Shown: piece by piece, positions 26,309-35,177 of the stretch
Numbering within the stretch: the first letter of the stretch is position 1
Layout: every line of letters starts with the position of its first letter
From: Streptomyces albus subsp. albus
Lineage (GTDB): Bacteria > Actinomycetota > Actinomycetes > Streptomycetales > Streptomycetaceae
Assembly: GCF_000725885.1 (NCBI RefSeq)
Contig: NZ_JODR01000030.1
Span: 1-64,000 of the forward strand
Direction of reading: 5' to 3'
Length of the DNA stretch: 64,000 nucleotides
Position numbers and translations under genes: made by a program
The notes under the pieces: generated by a model
What the model saw: the letters and a program-made list of their open reading frames with translations, nothing else
Databases searched by the model: none
What the model was told of the DNA's origin: nothing

Positions 26309-27817
26309 GTGCTCACGGCGCTCGTCTTCCTGCCCGCCGTGGCGGCGGGCATCCTGCTGTGCCTGCCCCGGACGACGCCGCCGCTGCTGGTCCGCGCCGT
26401 GTGGGTGGCCGTCTCGTCCGTCGAGGTGGCGCTGGTGCTCGCGGTGTGGGCGGGCCACGGCAGCGGCGGGGGCATGACGCACGAGACCCGTGCGGTGTGG
26501 ATCCCCAGCGCCGGGATCGGCTACCACGTCGGGGTGGACGGGCTGTCGCTGCCGCTGCTCGCCCTCACCGCCGTCCTGTTCTGGGCCTGCGCCGTCCACG
26601 CGCTGCGCATGACGCGCCGGGTGCGGCTGCTGGCGGCGCTGTTCCTCTTCCTGGAGACCACGTGCCTGGGCCTGTTCGCGGCCCTCGACCTGATCCTCTT
26701 CTTCGTCTTCTTCGACCTGTCCCTGGTGGCGATGTACTTCGTGATCGCAGGCTGGGGCCACCGTCCGGGTGCGCCGCGCGCGGCCGTGAAGTTCTTCCTC
26801 TACACCTTCACCGGATCGCTGGCGCTGCTGCTGGGTTTCATCGGCCTGTACCTGGCCGCGGAACCGCACACGTTCGACATGGTGGCCCTGGCGCGCGGTG
26901 AGGTGACGGCGGGCCGTCCCCTCTACGGTGCACTGGTGCTGCTCGCCGTCGGCGCCGGTCTGGCGATCAAGACGCCGACGGTGCCGTTCCACACCTGGCT
27001 GCCGCCGGCCCACACCGAGGCACCGGCCGTGGGCTCCGCGATCCTGGCAGGGGTGCTGCTGAAGATGGGCACGTACGGGTTCCTGCGGATCGCGATGCCG
27101 CTGCTGCCGGACCGGTGGCGGGAGTTCGCGCTGGTGTTCGTGGTCGTCGGTGTGGTCTCCGTGCTGTACGGGGCACTCGTCGCGCTGGCCCAGCGCGACT
27201 TCAAACGGATGATCGCCTACACCTCCGTCAACCACATGGGGTACGTGCTGCTGGCGCTCGGTGCGGCGGCCGGCTCCGCGGGGACGGCCGACGGCGCCGC
27301 CCGCCTCGCGGTCAGCGGTGCGGTCTTCCAGATGGTCAGTCACGGGCTGCTGACCGGCGCCCTGTTCCTGCTCGCGGGCGTGCTGTACGAGCGGGGCCGC
27401 ACCTACGACATGACCGCCTACTCCGGCCTCGCCGCCCGCGCTCCGGTGTTCGCGGCGCTGACCGGGGTGGCCGTCTTCGGTTCGCTGGGACTGCCGGGCC
27501 TGTCCGGGTTCGTCGCCGAGTTCCAGGTGCTGGCCGGCAGCCTGGGGCCGCGCCCGCTGGCGACCGTACTGGCCGTTCTCGGCCTGCTGCTGACGGCGGC
27601 GCTGCTGCTGGGCGCGCTGCGGCGGGTGTTCCTGGGGCCGCTGCGGCTGCCTGTGGCGCCCGGCACCGGCCGGCCGTTCCCCGACGTGCGCCGCCACGAG
27701 ATCGCCGCCGTCGTCCCGCTCCTGGTGCTCGCCGTAGCGCTCGGCCTCTTCCCACGGGTGGTGCTGGACGCGATCGAGCCGTTCTCCCGAACGCTGCTGG
27801 GGCTCGTCGGCCGATGA
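26309..27817 (+). CDS. nuoM: NADH-quinone oxidoreductase subunit M (antiporter-like)
   Basis: A 502-residue proton-pumping subunit with about 14 helices. It has ETTCLGLFAALDLILFFVFF (channel glutamate near residue 117), IKTPTVPFHTWLPPAHTEAP (lysine near 225), and AQRDFKRMIAYTSVNHMGYV (about 296-315). The late FGSLGLPGLSGFVAEFQVLA is the family's terminal glutamate motif. The GTG at 26309 follows GAGGTGA. It ends in ATGA with the N gene. Full-length and apparently functional. Confidence 0.94.
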   Translation: MLTALVFLPAVAAGILLCLPRTTPPLLVRAVWVAVSSVEVALVLAVWAGHGSGGGMTHETRAVWIPSAGIGYHVGVDGLSLPLLALTAVLFWACAVHALRMTRRVRLLAALFLFLETTCLGLFAALDLILFFVFFDLSLVAMYFVIAGWGHRPGAPRAAVKFFLYTFTGSLALLLGFIGLYLAAEPHTFDMVALARGEVTAGRPLYGALVLLAVGAGLAIKTPTVPFHTWLPPAHTEAPAVGSAILAGVLLKMGTYGFLRIAMPLLPDRWREFALVFVVVGVVSVLYGALVALAQRDFKRMIAYTSVNHMGYVLLALGAAAGSAGTADGAARLAVSGAVFQMVSHGLLTGALFLLAGVLYERGRTYDMTAYSGLAARAPVFAALTGVAVFGSLGLPGLSGFVAEFQVLAGSLGPRPLATVLAVLGLLLTAALLLGALRRVFLGPLRLPVAPGTGRPFPDVRRHEIAAVVPLLVLAVALGLFPRVVLDAIEPFSRTLLGLVGR

Positions 27818-29265
27818 GCGGGGCGGCTGACGGTGCGGTGACGCTGATGACGGCGATGGACGAGAACCCGGCGGGGCTGCTGCCGGAGGTGTTCCTGGCG
27901 GCCTCGGCGGTGCTGGGGCTGCTGGCGGGCGCGTGGCTGCCCCGGCACCGGCAGTGGCTGGTCGGCGCGGGGGCGACGGCCGCGTGCGGAGCGGGCATCG
28001 TGGCGGCGGCCGTCGCGGGGGACGGTCCGCGCACGGTGTTCGGCGGGGCCTTCGCCGTGGATCCCGTCACCTGCACCGCGCGCGTCGTCGTGCTGTCCGG
28101 CACGCTGCTCGTCCTGCTGCTGAGCTTCGTACCGTTCCGCTCGCACCCCCGGGAGAGCGAGCTGTACGTCCTGATCCAGCTCACCGCACTGGGGGCGCTG
28201 ATGCTGGCCGGCGCCCAGGATCTGCTGCTGCTGGCGGCGGCGTATCTGCTCACCAGCGTCCCCTCCTACACGCTGGCCGGGTTCCGCAAGGACGAGCGGG
28301 GCACCGAGGCGGCGCTCAAGTTCTATGTGACGGGGGCGCTGCTGGGCGTCGTCATGCTCGCGGGGATCACCCTGCTGTACGCGGCGGGCGGTGCCAGCTC
28401 CTATCCGAGGCTCGCCGCCGCGCTGCCGGACGCGCCCTCGGCCCTGGTGGCGGCGGGTGTGGTGGCGTTGTCGGCCGGTGTGCTGTTCAAGGCGGGCGGT
28501 GTGCCGGCGCACTTCTGGGTGCCGGACGCCGTGCAGGGCAGTGCCCCGCCGGTGGCGGCACTGCTGACGACCGTGCCCAAGGTGGGGGCGCTGGCCGCGC
28601 TGTGGCGGCTGACGGCCGTGCCGCTCGCCGGGGCCGACGGGCCCTGGCACACGCTGATGGCCGTGGTGGCCGCCGCGTCGATGACGCTGGGGAATCTGGC
28701 CGCGTTCTTCCAGACGGACGTGCTGCGGCTGCTGGCGTACTCCACCGTCAGCCAGGTCGGCTATCTGCTGCTGCCGTTGGCCGCCTCCGGCCGGGGCGGC
28801 CAGGCGCAGTCGGCGCTGCTGTACTACCTGGCCGCCTACGCGCTGACCAACCTCGGGGCCTTCGCCGTCGTCTGCGCCCTGCCCCGTGCCCGGCTGCTGG
28901 CGGAGTACCGGGGGCTGTGGCGGGCCCGGCCATGGCTCGTGCTGTGGCTCGTCGTGTGTCTGCTCGGCCTGGTGGGGACGCCGCCGACCGCGGTCTTCCT
29001 GGGCAAGCTGGAGGTGTTCACCACCGCTGTGGACGGTGGCGCCGGGTGGCTGGCCGTGCTCGCCGCCGTGAACACCGTGGCGTCCCTCTTCTACTACCTG
29101 CGCTGGGTGCGGGCCGCCTGCTCGGGAACCGAACCGTGTGCCGCCGCCCGCGCGGTGGTGGGGCCGGCGGCGGTGGTGGCCTGCGCGGCGGCGGGCGCCT
29201 CGGTGGTGCTGGGTGTCGCCGCGAGCCTGGTTCTCCCTTTGTCCGGCGGCCCGTTGGCGCGGTGA
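27814..29265 (+). CDS. nuoN: NADH-quinone oxidoreductase subunit N (antiporter-like)
   Basis: A 483-residue antiporter-like subunit. Landmarks are YLLTSVPSYTLAGFRKDERG (about residues 145-164), EAALKFYVTGALLGVVML with its lysine, KAGGVPAHFWVPDAVQGSAP (about 228-247), and the late VGTPPTAVFLGKLEVF. The usual NuoN motif has E-S; here the corresponding segment reads SVPSYTLAG, so the first channel glutamate appears replaced. The ATG at 27814 overlaps the M stop. It is the last gene of the operon. Confidence 0.92.
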   Translation: MSGAADGAVTLMTAMDENPAGLLPEVFLAASAVLGLLAGAWLPRHRQWLVGAGATAACGAGIVAAAVAGDGPRTVFGGAFAVDPVTCTARVVVLSGTLLVLLLSFVPFRSHPRESELYVLIQLTALGALMLAGAQDLLLLAAAYLLTSVPSYTLAGFRKDERGTEAALKFYVTGALLGVVMLAGITLLYAAGGASSYPRLAAALPDAPSALVAAGVVALSAGVLFKAGGVPAHFWVPDAVQGSAPPVAALLTTVPKVGALAALWRLTAVPLAGADGPWHTLMAVVAAASMTLGNLAAFFQTDVLRLLAYSTVSQVGYLLLPLAASGRGGQAQSALLYYLAAYALTNLGAFAVVCALPRARLLAEYRGLWRARPWLVLWLVVCLLGLVGTPPTAVFLGKLEVFTTAVDGGAGWLAVLAAVNTVASLFYYLRWVRAACSGTEPCAAARAVVGPAAVVACAAAGASVVLGVAASLVLPLSGGPLAR

Positions 29266-29340
29266 CGGGGTCCGCCCGTGCTGGGTCGGGCCGCCGTGGC
29301 GGGAGGCCGGGAGAGGGTGCCGGGACCCGCCTCCAGCAAC

Positions 29341-29361
29341 TTCTACAGTGCTGTAGATTTT
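29341..29361 (+). promoter_or_regulatory. BlaI/MecI-type operator in front of terD
   Basis: TTCTACAGTGCTGTAGATTTT contains CTACAG-TG-CTGTAG. It is the first of four copies of the same palindrome in this island. BlaI and MecI recognise TACA/TGTA half-sites. It lies about 70 bp upstream of the terD start; the TAGATT at its right edge may double as a -10 box. Confidence 0.7.
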
Positions 29362-29427
29362 CCTTGGTTCCCCGTCCGGGCACCCAGGCCCGGACACCGG
29401 TCCGACGAGAGCACCAAGGAGAACAAC

Positions 29428-30003
29428 GTGGGAGTTTCCCTGTCCAAGGGCGGCAACGTCTCGCTCAGCAAGGAGGCACCGGGGCTGAGCGCCGTCCTGG
29501 TCGGCCTGGGCTGGGACGTGCGGACCACCACCGGCGCCGACTACGACCTCGACGCCTCGGCCCTGATGTGCGACGAGGGCGGCAAGGTCCTCACCGACCA
29601 GCACTTCGTCTTCTACAACAACCTCACCAGCCCGGACGGCTCCGTCCAGCACACCGGCGACAACCTCACCGGTGAGGGCGAGGGCGACGATGAGGTCATC
29701 AAGGTGAACCTGGCGGCGGTCCCGGCCGAGGCGGCCAAGATCGTCTTCCCGGTGTCCATCCACGACGCGGAGGCGCGGGGCCAGAACTTCGGCCAGGTCC
29801 GCAACGCCTTCATCCGGGTGGTCAACGAGGCGGACGGCCAGGAGATCGCGCGGTACGACCTGACGGAGGACGCCGCCACGGAGACCGCCATGGTCTTCGG
29901 GGAGCTGTACCGGCACGGCGCGGAGTGGAAGTTCCGCGCCGTCGGCCAGGGTTACGCCTCCGGACTGGCCGGGATCGCGGCCGACTTCGGCGTCAACGTC
30001 TGA
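29428..30003 (+). CDS. terD: TerD family protein
   Basis: A 191-residue calcium-binding stress protein of the TerD/CABP family. Visible segments are [17 protein letters not shown] (about residues 4-20), [10 protein letters not shown], and the acidic [17 protein letters not shown] (about 40-56). [20 protein letters not shown] (about 65-84) and [14 protein letters not shown] (about 86-99), with clustered Asp/Glu ligands, follow. The GTG at 29428 has AAGGAG six bases upstream. TerD proteins are linked to tellurite and membrane-stress responses; Streptomyces uses them in calcium-dependent development. A TerB gene follows with its own copy of the operator. Confidence 0.94.
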   Translation: MGVSLSKGGNVSLSKEAPGLSAVLVGLGWDVRTTTGADYDLDASALMCDEGGKVLTDQHFVFYNNLTSPDGSVQHTGDNLTGEGEGDDEVIKVNLAAVPAEAAKIVFPVSIHDAEARGQNFGQVRNAFIRVVNEADGQEIARYDLTEDAATETAMVFGELYRHGAEWKFRAVGQGYASGLAGIAADFGVNV

Positions 30004-30078
30004 GCGAGCGTGCGGGTGCCGTCCGCCGCGGGCTCGGCCCCGGCGGGCGGCACGGCACCCCTCTTCCATCCTGCTAGC

Positions 30079-30100
30079 TTCTACACCGTTGTAGATTTTG
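30079..30100 (+). promoter_or_regulatory. BlaI/MecI-type operator in front of terB
   Basis: TTCTACACCGTTGTAGATTTT repeats the terD operator with a different 4-bp centre (CTACA at 30081-30085, TGTAG at 30090-30094). It is about 60 bp upstream of the TerB start. The flanks TT and ATTTT are also conserved. Confidence 0.7.
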
Positions 30101-30153
30101 TTTCCGGCGCGCCCGGGACAGCCGGGCGCGCCCCCCGAGAGGACTACGTGCTC

Positions 30154-30609
30154 ATGGCCCTGTGGGACCGCATCAAGGAATCGGCTCAGGCGATGCAGAG
30201 CCAGCTGGAGGCGAAGAAGAACGACCTCAAGAGCGGCGCCTTCCGTGACGCCAGCATGGCGATGTGCGCCCTGGTCGCCGCGGCCGACGGGAACATCGAC
30301 CCCGAGGAGCGGCGCAAGGTCGCCCAGCTGATCGCGACCAACGAGGTGCTCCAGAACTTCCCCGCCGACGATCTGCGGGCCCGGTTCGAGGCCAACTGCG
30401 ACAAGCTGACCGCCGACTTCGACTTCGGCAAGGTCAGCATCCTCCAGGAGGTCGCCAAGGCCAAGAAGAAGCCGGCGGAGGCGCGTGCCGTCATCCAGAT
30501 CGGCATCGTCATCGGCGGCGCGGACGGGGACTTCGACAAGGACGAGCAGGCCGTCGTCCGCGAGGCCTGCTACACGCTGGGCCTGCCGCCCCACGAGTTC
30601 GACCTGTAA
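30154..30609 (+). CDS. terB: TerB family tellurite resistance protein
   Basis: A 151-residue helical protein of the TerB family. The conserved metal-associated segment MAMCALVAAADGNIDPEER lies at about residues 30-48, and a second copy of the motif, GIVIGGADGDFDKDEQ, at about 112-127. It starts MALWDRIKESAQAM, as do Streptomyces homologues; an in-frame GTG two codons earlier (30148) has slightly better SD spacing. TerB proteins sense or bind metal ions and act with TerD at the membrane. It has its own palindromic operator rather than relying on terD read-through. Confidence 0.93.
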   Translation: MALWDRIKESAQAMQSQLEAKKNDLKSGAFRDASMAMCALVAAADGNIDPEERRKVAQLIATNEVLQNFPADDLRARFEANCDKLTADFDFGKVSILQEVAKAKKKPAEARAVIQIGIVIGGADGDFDKDEQAVVREACYTLGLPPHEFDL

Positions 30610-30646
30610 TCCGGCCCACCGAGATCCCGGCACCCCGCCCGCCCGG

Positions 30647-30868
30647 TCAGGCGCTGTCCCGCACGGCCGGCGCGTCCCCCGTGGACGCGGGGCGGGGTGC
30701 CGGCTCCTGCGCGCCCTCCCGCTTCATGGCCCGCGTCTCGCTCTTGAGGATGCGCAGGGACTTGCCCAGCGCGCGTGCCGTGTCCGGCAGCCGCTTGGAG
30801 CCGAACACCAGGACCACCACCAGCGCCACCACCAGCAGGTGCCAGGGCTCCAGACCATTGCGCAACAC
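30647..30868 (-). CDS. tatA: TatA-like twin-arginine translocase subunit
   Basis: A 73-residue protein with one hydrophobic helix (about residues 8-22, [17 protein letters not shown]) followed by the TatA amphipathic helix [19 protein letters not shown] and a charged tail. TatA multimers form the pore for folded Tat substrates. The GTG at 30868 is chosen because AAGGGAG precedes it by six bases; the longer frame from 30892 would add an unlikely leader. The start is immediately followed by TTGCGCAAT. It converges with terB and diverges from the LCP gene. Confidence 0.88.
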   Translation of the reverse strand: MLRNGLEPWHLLVVALVVVLVFGSKRLPDTARALGKSLRILKSETRAMKREGAQEPAPRPASTGDAPAVRDSA

Positions 30869-30900
30869 CGGCGTCTCCCTTCCCTCCATCACTTGCTACA

Positions 30901-30911
30901 TTGCGCAACTG
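30901..30911 (-). promoter_or_regulatory. CAGTTGCGCAA motif, copy 1
   Basis: On the minus strand CAGTTGCGCAA lies about 33 bp before the TatA-like start, flanked by TACA and TGTA. The same 11-mer occurs upstream of the GlsB-type gene at 35707-35717. Its core TTGCGCAA is a perfect palindrome. It may be a regulator site shared by two stress-membrane genes. Confidence 0.4.
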
Positions 30912-30972
30912 TACAACCCGGTGCGGGGTGCAACAGCCCCCACCCGGGCAGCTGCTGCAACGAGGAGCACGC

Positions 30973-32448
30973 ATGCCGGACCGCCGCGCGAGGGACGCGG
31001 GAAGCCGAGCCGAGGGCAGGGCAGCACGCCGGAGGCAGGCCAGACGGGGCAAGGCCCGGATCGCGGGCACGACCGCGCTCGCCCTGCTGGTGCTCCTCAC
31101 CGCGGGGGTGGGCTGGCTCTACTTCCACTTCAGCGGCAACATCGACACCTTCGGTGCGGACGGACTGAGCAAGGACCGGCCCCAGGCGAGCGCGGGCGGA
31201 CAGAACGTGCTCGTCATCGGTTCGGACGCCCGCACCGGCGGCAACGACCGGCTCGGCGGCGGACGCAAGGACGACGTGGGCCGTTCCGACACCGCCTTCC
31301 TGCTCCACGTCTACGACGACAGCAAGCACGCGGTGGCCGTCTCCTTCCCCCGTGACACCCTCGTGGACATCCCCCCGTGCAAGCTCCCGGACGGCAGCTG
31401 GACCGCCACCCGGCACGAGGCCATGTTCAACGCCGCCTTCTCCGTGGGAGGCACCGCGCAGGGCAACCCGGCCTGCACCCAGAACACCGTCGAGAAGCTG
31501 ACCGGCCTGCGCGTGGACCACACCGTGGTCGTCGACTTCAAAGGGTTCTCCGCCATGACGGAGGCCGTCGGCGGCGTCCCGGTGTGCGTGCCGAAAGACC
31601 TCTACCAGGGCGATCTGAACCCCAACCGGGGCTCCCGCGGCAAGCGCATCTTCCGCGAGGGCGAGCAGACCGTCTCCGGACAGCGGGCCCTGGACTACGT
31701 CCGTATCCGGCACGGCATAGGCGACGGCTCCGACATAGGGCGGATCAAACGCCAGCAGGCGTTCGTCGGATCACTCATAAAGAAGATCAAGGAGAAAGGG
31801 TTCAGCCCGACCACGCTGCTGCCCCTCGCGGACGCCGCCACCGAGTCCATGACGGTCGACGAGGAACTCGGGACGCCCAAGAAGATGGTCGACTTCGCCA
31901 TGTCCCTCAAGGACATCGACCTGGAGAACACCCGCTTCGTCACCGTCCCGTGGCGCTACCAGGGCAGCCGGGTCGCCGTCGTCCATCCCGACGCGGACGA
32001 GCTGTGGGCCGATCTGAAGGCCGACCGGGCCCTGGACAAGGACGCCGACTCCCCCTCCCCGAAGCCCTCGGTCAAGCCCGTCTCCGGCAAGGGCGTCGAG
32101 GTGACCGTCTACAACGGCACCACCACCGCCGGGCTCGCCGCCTCCGCCGCGAAGATGCTGCGCTCCCACCACTACACCGTGGCCGGCAGCGGCAACGCCG
32201 CCACCCAGCAGCACACCAGCACCGTCGTCACCCACGGCCCCGGCGAGGCGTCCCGCGCCAAGGACCTCGCCGCGCTCTTCCCCGGAGCCACCGTCGAGGG
32301 CTCCGACAGCCCCGGGCTGAGCGTCACCCTCGGGGCCGACTACCGGCCCGGCCAGGACGGCGACGGCTCCCCGGGCGGCGGCAAGTCCGCGCGGGACAAG
32401 GGCCGCTCGGCCGCCGACGATCCCTGCGCCGACCTCTCCTACGGCTGA
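30973..32448 (+). CDS. LytR-CpsA-Psr family cell wall glycopolymer ligase
   Basis: A 491-residue membrane-anchored protein. A basic cytoplasmic start is followed by one helix (about residues 34-55). The LCP domain (about 76-300) contains NVLVIGSDAR, GRSDTAFLLHV, AVSFPRDTLVDIP with the catalytic arginine, LTGLRVDHTVVVDF and ALDYVRIRHG. A LytR_C domain (about 375-455) begins GVEVTVYNGTTTAG. LCP proteins attach teichoic acids or other polymers to peptidoglycan from lipid carriers. The ATG at 30973 follows GAGGAG. The end overlaps the convergent P-type ATPase gene by 10 bp. Confidence 0.94.
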   Translation: MPDRRARDAGSRAEGRAARRRQARRGKARIAGTTALALLVLLTAGVGWLYFHFSGNIDTFGADGLSKDRPQASAGGQNVLVIGSDARTGGNDRLGGGRKDDVGRSDTAFLLHVYDDSKHAVAVSFPRDTLVDIPPCKLPDGSWTATRHEAMFNAAFSVGGTAQGNPACTQNTVEKLTGLRVDHTVVVDFKGFSAMTEAVGGVPVCVPKDLYQGDLNPNRGSRGKRIFREGEQTVSGQRALDYVRIRHGIGDGSDIGRIKRQQAFVGSLIKKIKEKGFSPTTLLPLADAATESMTVDEELGTPKKMVDFAMSLKDIDLENTRFVTVPWRYQGSRVAVVHPDADELWADLKADRALDKDADSPSPKPSVKPVSGKGVEVTVYNGTTTAGLAASAAKMLRSHHYTVAGSGNAATQQHTSTVVTHGPGEASRAKDLAALFPGATVEGSDSPGLSVTLGADYRPGQDGDGSPGGGKSARDKGRSAADDPCADLSYG

Positions 32449-35177
32449 CGGCCGGCCGCACCCCGGCCGGCCGCAAGGCCGATGCCCGCCCGGCCGGCTG
32501 CGAGGCGCCGCCCGTAGTGCCGCACCGCCACCGCCAGCGCGGCACCGTAGAGGCCGAGCACCGCGGCGAGCAGCGCGTACGAGACGGGGGTGAGCGCGGG
32601 GACCATGCCCAGGGCCGGGCCCAGCGGGGTGAGGGGCAGCAGCAGGCCGGTGACGGCCAGCAGGACGGCGGCCCACGCCACCGGCCCGGGGCGGCCCCGG
32701 TGCCGGTGGCGGCCCCGGGTGCGCAGCAGCACCATGACCATGGCCTGGGTCAGCAGGTTCTCGGTGAACCAGCCGGCGTGGAAGAGCGCCTGGCCGGCCT
32801 CGCCCGCCGCGCCCCGCACAGTCGCGGCCAGCACGGCGAAGGTGGCCATGTCGGCCGCGGCGTTCAGGACGCCGAAGACCGTGACGAACCGCAGGATCTC
32901 GCCGGGGCGCAGCGGCGCCGGCGCACGCAGCGCGGCGGGGCCGTGCCGGTCGAAGGCGAAGGTGAGCTGGGCGGCGTCGAAGAACAGGTTCTGCAGGAGC
33001 ACCTGCGCCGGCAGCATCGGCATGAACGGGAACAGCAGGACGGCCACGAGCATGGCCAGTGCGTTGCCGAAGTTCGAGGAGAGCGCCACCCGCAGGTAAG
33101 AGGCGAGGGAGACGCCACTGCGGCGCCCCGCGGTGACGGTCTCGTCCAGCGCCGCGAAGGGCCGCTCGCCGAACACCACGTCGGCGCTCTCCCGGACGGT
33201 GGCCACCGCGTCGCGCGGGCACAGCCCCACATCGGCGGCGCGCAGCGCCGCCAGGTCGTTGACGCCGTCGCCGAGGAAGCCGGTGGTGCGCCCGGCGGCC
33301 CGCAGCGCGGCGACGACGCGGGCCTTGTGGTGCGGGGTGCAGCGGGCGAACAGGGTGGCCCGCTGCGCGGCGCCCGCCAGTTGTCGGTCGTCGAGGGCGT
33401 CGATACGGTCCGCCGTCAGGACGGCACCGCCTGCGGGGTCCAGACCCAGTTCGCGGCAGGTGCGCTCGGCGGTGCCCGGGTGGTCGCCGGTGAGGACCTT
33501 GACCTCCACACCTTTGTCCCGCAGGGCCCGCAGCGCCTCGGGGGCGTCGGTGGTGAGCGTGTCGCGCAGCGCCACCAGTCCCGCGAAGGTCAGCCCGCGC
33601 TCGTCCGCCGTGCCGTAGTTCTTGCCCGGGGCCGGGGCGGGGCGCTCGGCGGTCGCCACGGCCAGCAGCCGCAGCCCGTCGTCCGCCCAGCGTGCCGCCC
33701 GCTCGCGCAGCGCCTCCCGCTCCGGCTCCTCCAGCGCGCACCGCTCCAGCACGGCCTCCACCGCGCCCTTGACGACGAGCGTGTGCGTGCCGAGCCGTCC
33801 GGGGGTGCGGACCACGGCGGTGGACAGCCGGCGGGCCGGGTCGAAGGGGACGGCCGCCACGCCCTCGTGCTCCTCGTCCCAGCCGGCCACCTCGGGGCGG
33901 GCCGCCGCCGCGCGCAGGATCGCCTCGTCCAGCGCGTCGGGCACCGGGGTCTCGGCGAGCTGGAGGGTCCACAGCGCATTGACGGCCGCCCAGCGCAGCA
34001 CCTCCGCATCGGGGGTGCCGTCCGGCCCCACGGCACGGTCCACGACAGGGCGGTCCTCGGTGAGCGTGCCGGTCTTGTCCAGGCACAGCACGTCCATGGC
34101 GCCCAGGTCGTGGAGGGCGGGCAGCCGCCGCACGATGACCCGCCGGTCCCGGGCGAGGGCGACGGCGTTCCGGGCGAGGACGGCGGTCATGACGACGGGC
34201 AGCATCTCGGGCGTGAGGCTCACGGCCACCGTCACGGCGAAGGGCAGGATCTCCACCCCGCGTCCGCTGACGGCGGCGTCGGCGGCCAGCGCCAGCGGCG
34301 GGGTCAGCAGCATGAAGCGGACGAGGTTCCAGGCGACCCGGTGGACCGAGCGCTCGTAACCGCTGCGCGCCGGGCGGCGGTGCCGGTGTCCGGCCGCCAG
34401 CCGGGTGTCGGCGCCGGTGGCCAGGACAACGGCGGTGCAGCTCCCGGCGACCACGCTGCTGCCCTGGAAGCACAGCTGCGGCTGCTCGAACAGCCGGGTG
34501 TCGCCGTCGGGCGGCGGCTCGGCCGGGCCGGCGACGTACTTGGCCAGCGGCTGCGACTCCCCGGTGAGCGGAGCCTGGTGGACGACCAGCCCGGTGGCGC
34601 GCAACAGCAGCACGTCCGCCGGGACGAGGTCCCCGGGGCCGAGCCGGATCACGTCACCGGGCACCAGATCGCCGACCGGCACCTCCCTCGACTCGGGCTC
34701 CCGGTCCGCGGCGTCGGCCCGCCGCAGCACGGTGACGGTGCCGGCGACGAGGGCCCGCAAGCCCGCGACCGACCGGTCCGCCCGCAGCTCGCCACCGGCC
34801 CGCAGCAGACAGCTGACGCTCACCAGTACGGCGATCACGGCAGCGGTGCCCAGCGACCCCACCACGGTGGAGACCGCGGCGAGACACAGCAGTACGGCGG
34901 TGAAGGGGTCCCGGACGCCGCGCAGCAGACGGCGCGGCAGCGAGGGAGTGTGCCACTCGGGCGGCGCGTTCTCGCCGTACCGGGCCAGCCGTTCCTCGGC
35001 CTCCGCCTCGGTGAGCCCCCGCGGTCCCGTCCCCAGCCGGCGCAGCGCGGTGAGCGGGGCGCGGGCGGCGAGGTGGGCACCGGCCTGCGGCCGGTCCGCC
35101 GCGGCGGCGGGGTCCGGGACTCCCCCGGTGCCGGGCGGGCCCTCGCCGTCCCGGCACAGGGGTGCGGTCTCAGGCAC
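32439..35177 (-). CDS. mgtA: Magnesium-translocating type P-ATPase (MgtA-like)
   Basis: A 912-residue P-type ATPase of group IIIB. Features in order are VPGDVIRLGPGDLVPAD (actuator, about residues 165-181), LTGESQP, and the M4 signature SLTPEMLPVVMTAVLARNA. The phosphorylation site DKTGTLT is near residue 400, with FLGDGVND at the hinge near 610 and about ten membrane helices in all. The M4 LTPEMLP motif is characteristic of MgtA/MgtB Mg2+ importers. The GTG at 35177 overlaps the ArsR gene by 8 bp, so the transporter is coupled to a metal-type repressor rather than to a known Mg2+ leader. The real ion could therefore differ. The C-terminus is Gly/Arg-rich. Confidence 0.9.
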   Translation of the reverse strand: MPETAPLCRDGEGPPGTGGVPDPAAAADRPQAGAHLAARAPLTALRRLGTGPRGLTEAEAEERLARYGENAPPEWHTPSLPRRLLRGVRDPFTAVLLCLAAVSTVVGSLGTAAVIAVLVSVSCLLRAGGELRADRSVAGLRALVAGTVTVLRRADAADREPESREVPVGDLVPGDVIRLGPGDLVPADVLLLRATGLVVHQAPLTGESQPLAKYVAGPAEPPPDGDTRLFEQPQLCFQGSSVVAGSCTAVVLATGADTRLAAGHRHRRPARSGYERSVHRVAWNLVRFMLLTPPLALAADAAVSGRGVEILPFAVTVAVSLTPEMLPVVMTAVLARNAVALARDRRVIVRRLPALHDLGAMDVLCLDKTGTLTEDRPVVDRAVGPDGTPDAEVLRWAAVNALWTLQLAETPVPDALDEAILRAAAARPEVAGWDEEHEGVAAVPFDPARRLSTAVVRTPGRLGTHTLVVKGAVEAVLERCALEEPEREALRERAARWADDGLRLLAVATAERPAPAPGKNYGTADERGLTFAGLVALRDTLTTDAPEALRALRDKGVEVKVLTGDHPGTAERTCRELGLDPAGGAVLTADRIDALDDRQLAGAAQRATLFARCTPHHKARVVAALRAAGRTTGFLGDGVNDLAALRAADVGLCPRDAVATVRESADVVFGERPFAALDETVTAGRRSGVSLASYLRVALSSNFGNALAMLVAVLLFPFMPMLPAQVLLQNLFFDAAQLTFAFDRHGPAALRAPAPLRPGEILRFVTVFGVLNAAADMATFAVLAATVRGAAGEAGQALFHAGWFTENLLTQAMVMVLLRTRGRHRHRGRPGPVAWAAVLLAVTGLLLPLTPLGPALGMVPALTPVSYALLAAVLGLYGAALAVAVRHYGRRLAAGRAGIGLAAGRGAAGRQP
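32450..32472 (+). terminator. Hairpin terminator after the LCP gene
   Basis: GGCCGGCCG and CGGCCGGCC form a 9-bp stem with a 5-nt loop directly after the LCP stop. It is inside the last codons of the convergent ATPase, so it also lies in that gene's coding end. Confidence 0.65.

Noticed and set aside
30010..30153. Longer TerB start in the upstream frame
   Set aside because: It would place the palindromic operator inside the coding region and gives an Ala/Gly-rich leader absent from homologues.
22638..30633. Very long open frames on the wrong strand or frame across the nuo operon, up to about 1,070 codons
   Set aside because: They are Gly/Arg/Gln/His-rich GC-bias shadows of the nuo genes with no family similarity; the real genes are nearly contiguous and coupled.
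32439..35177. The P-type ATPase as a heavy-metal (CopA/ZntA) exporter because of the ArsR neighbour
   Set aside because: There is no N-terminal CxxC metal domain and no CPC motif in M4; the LTPEMLP motif points to the MgtA group.
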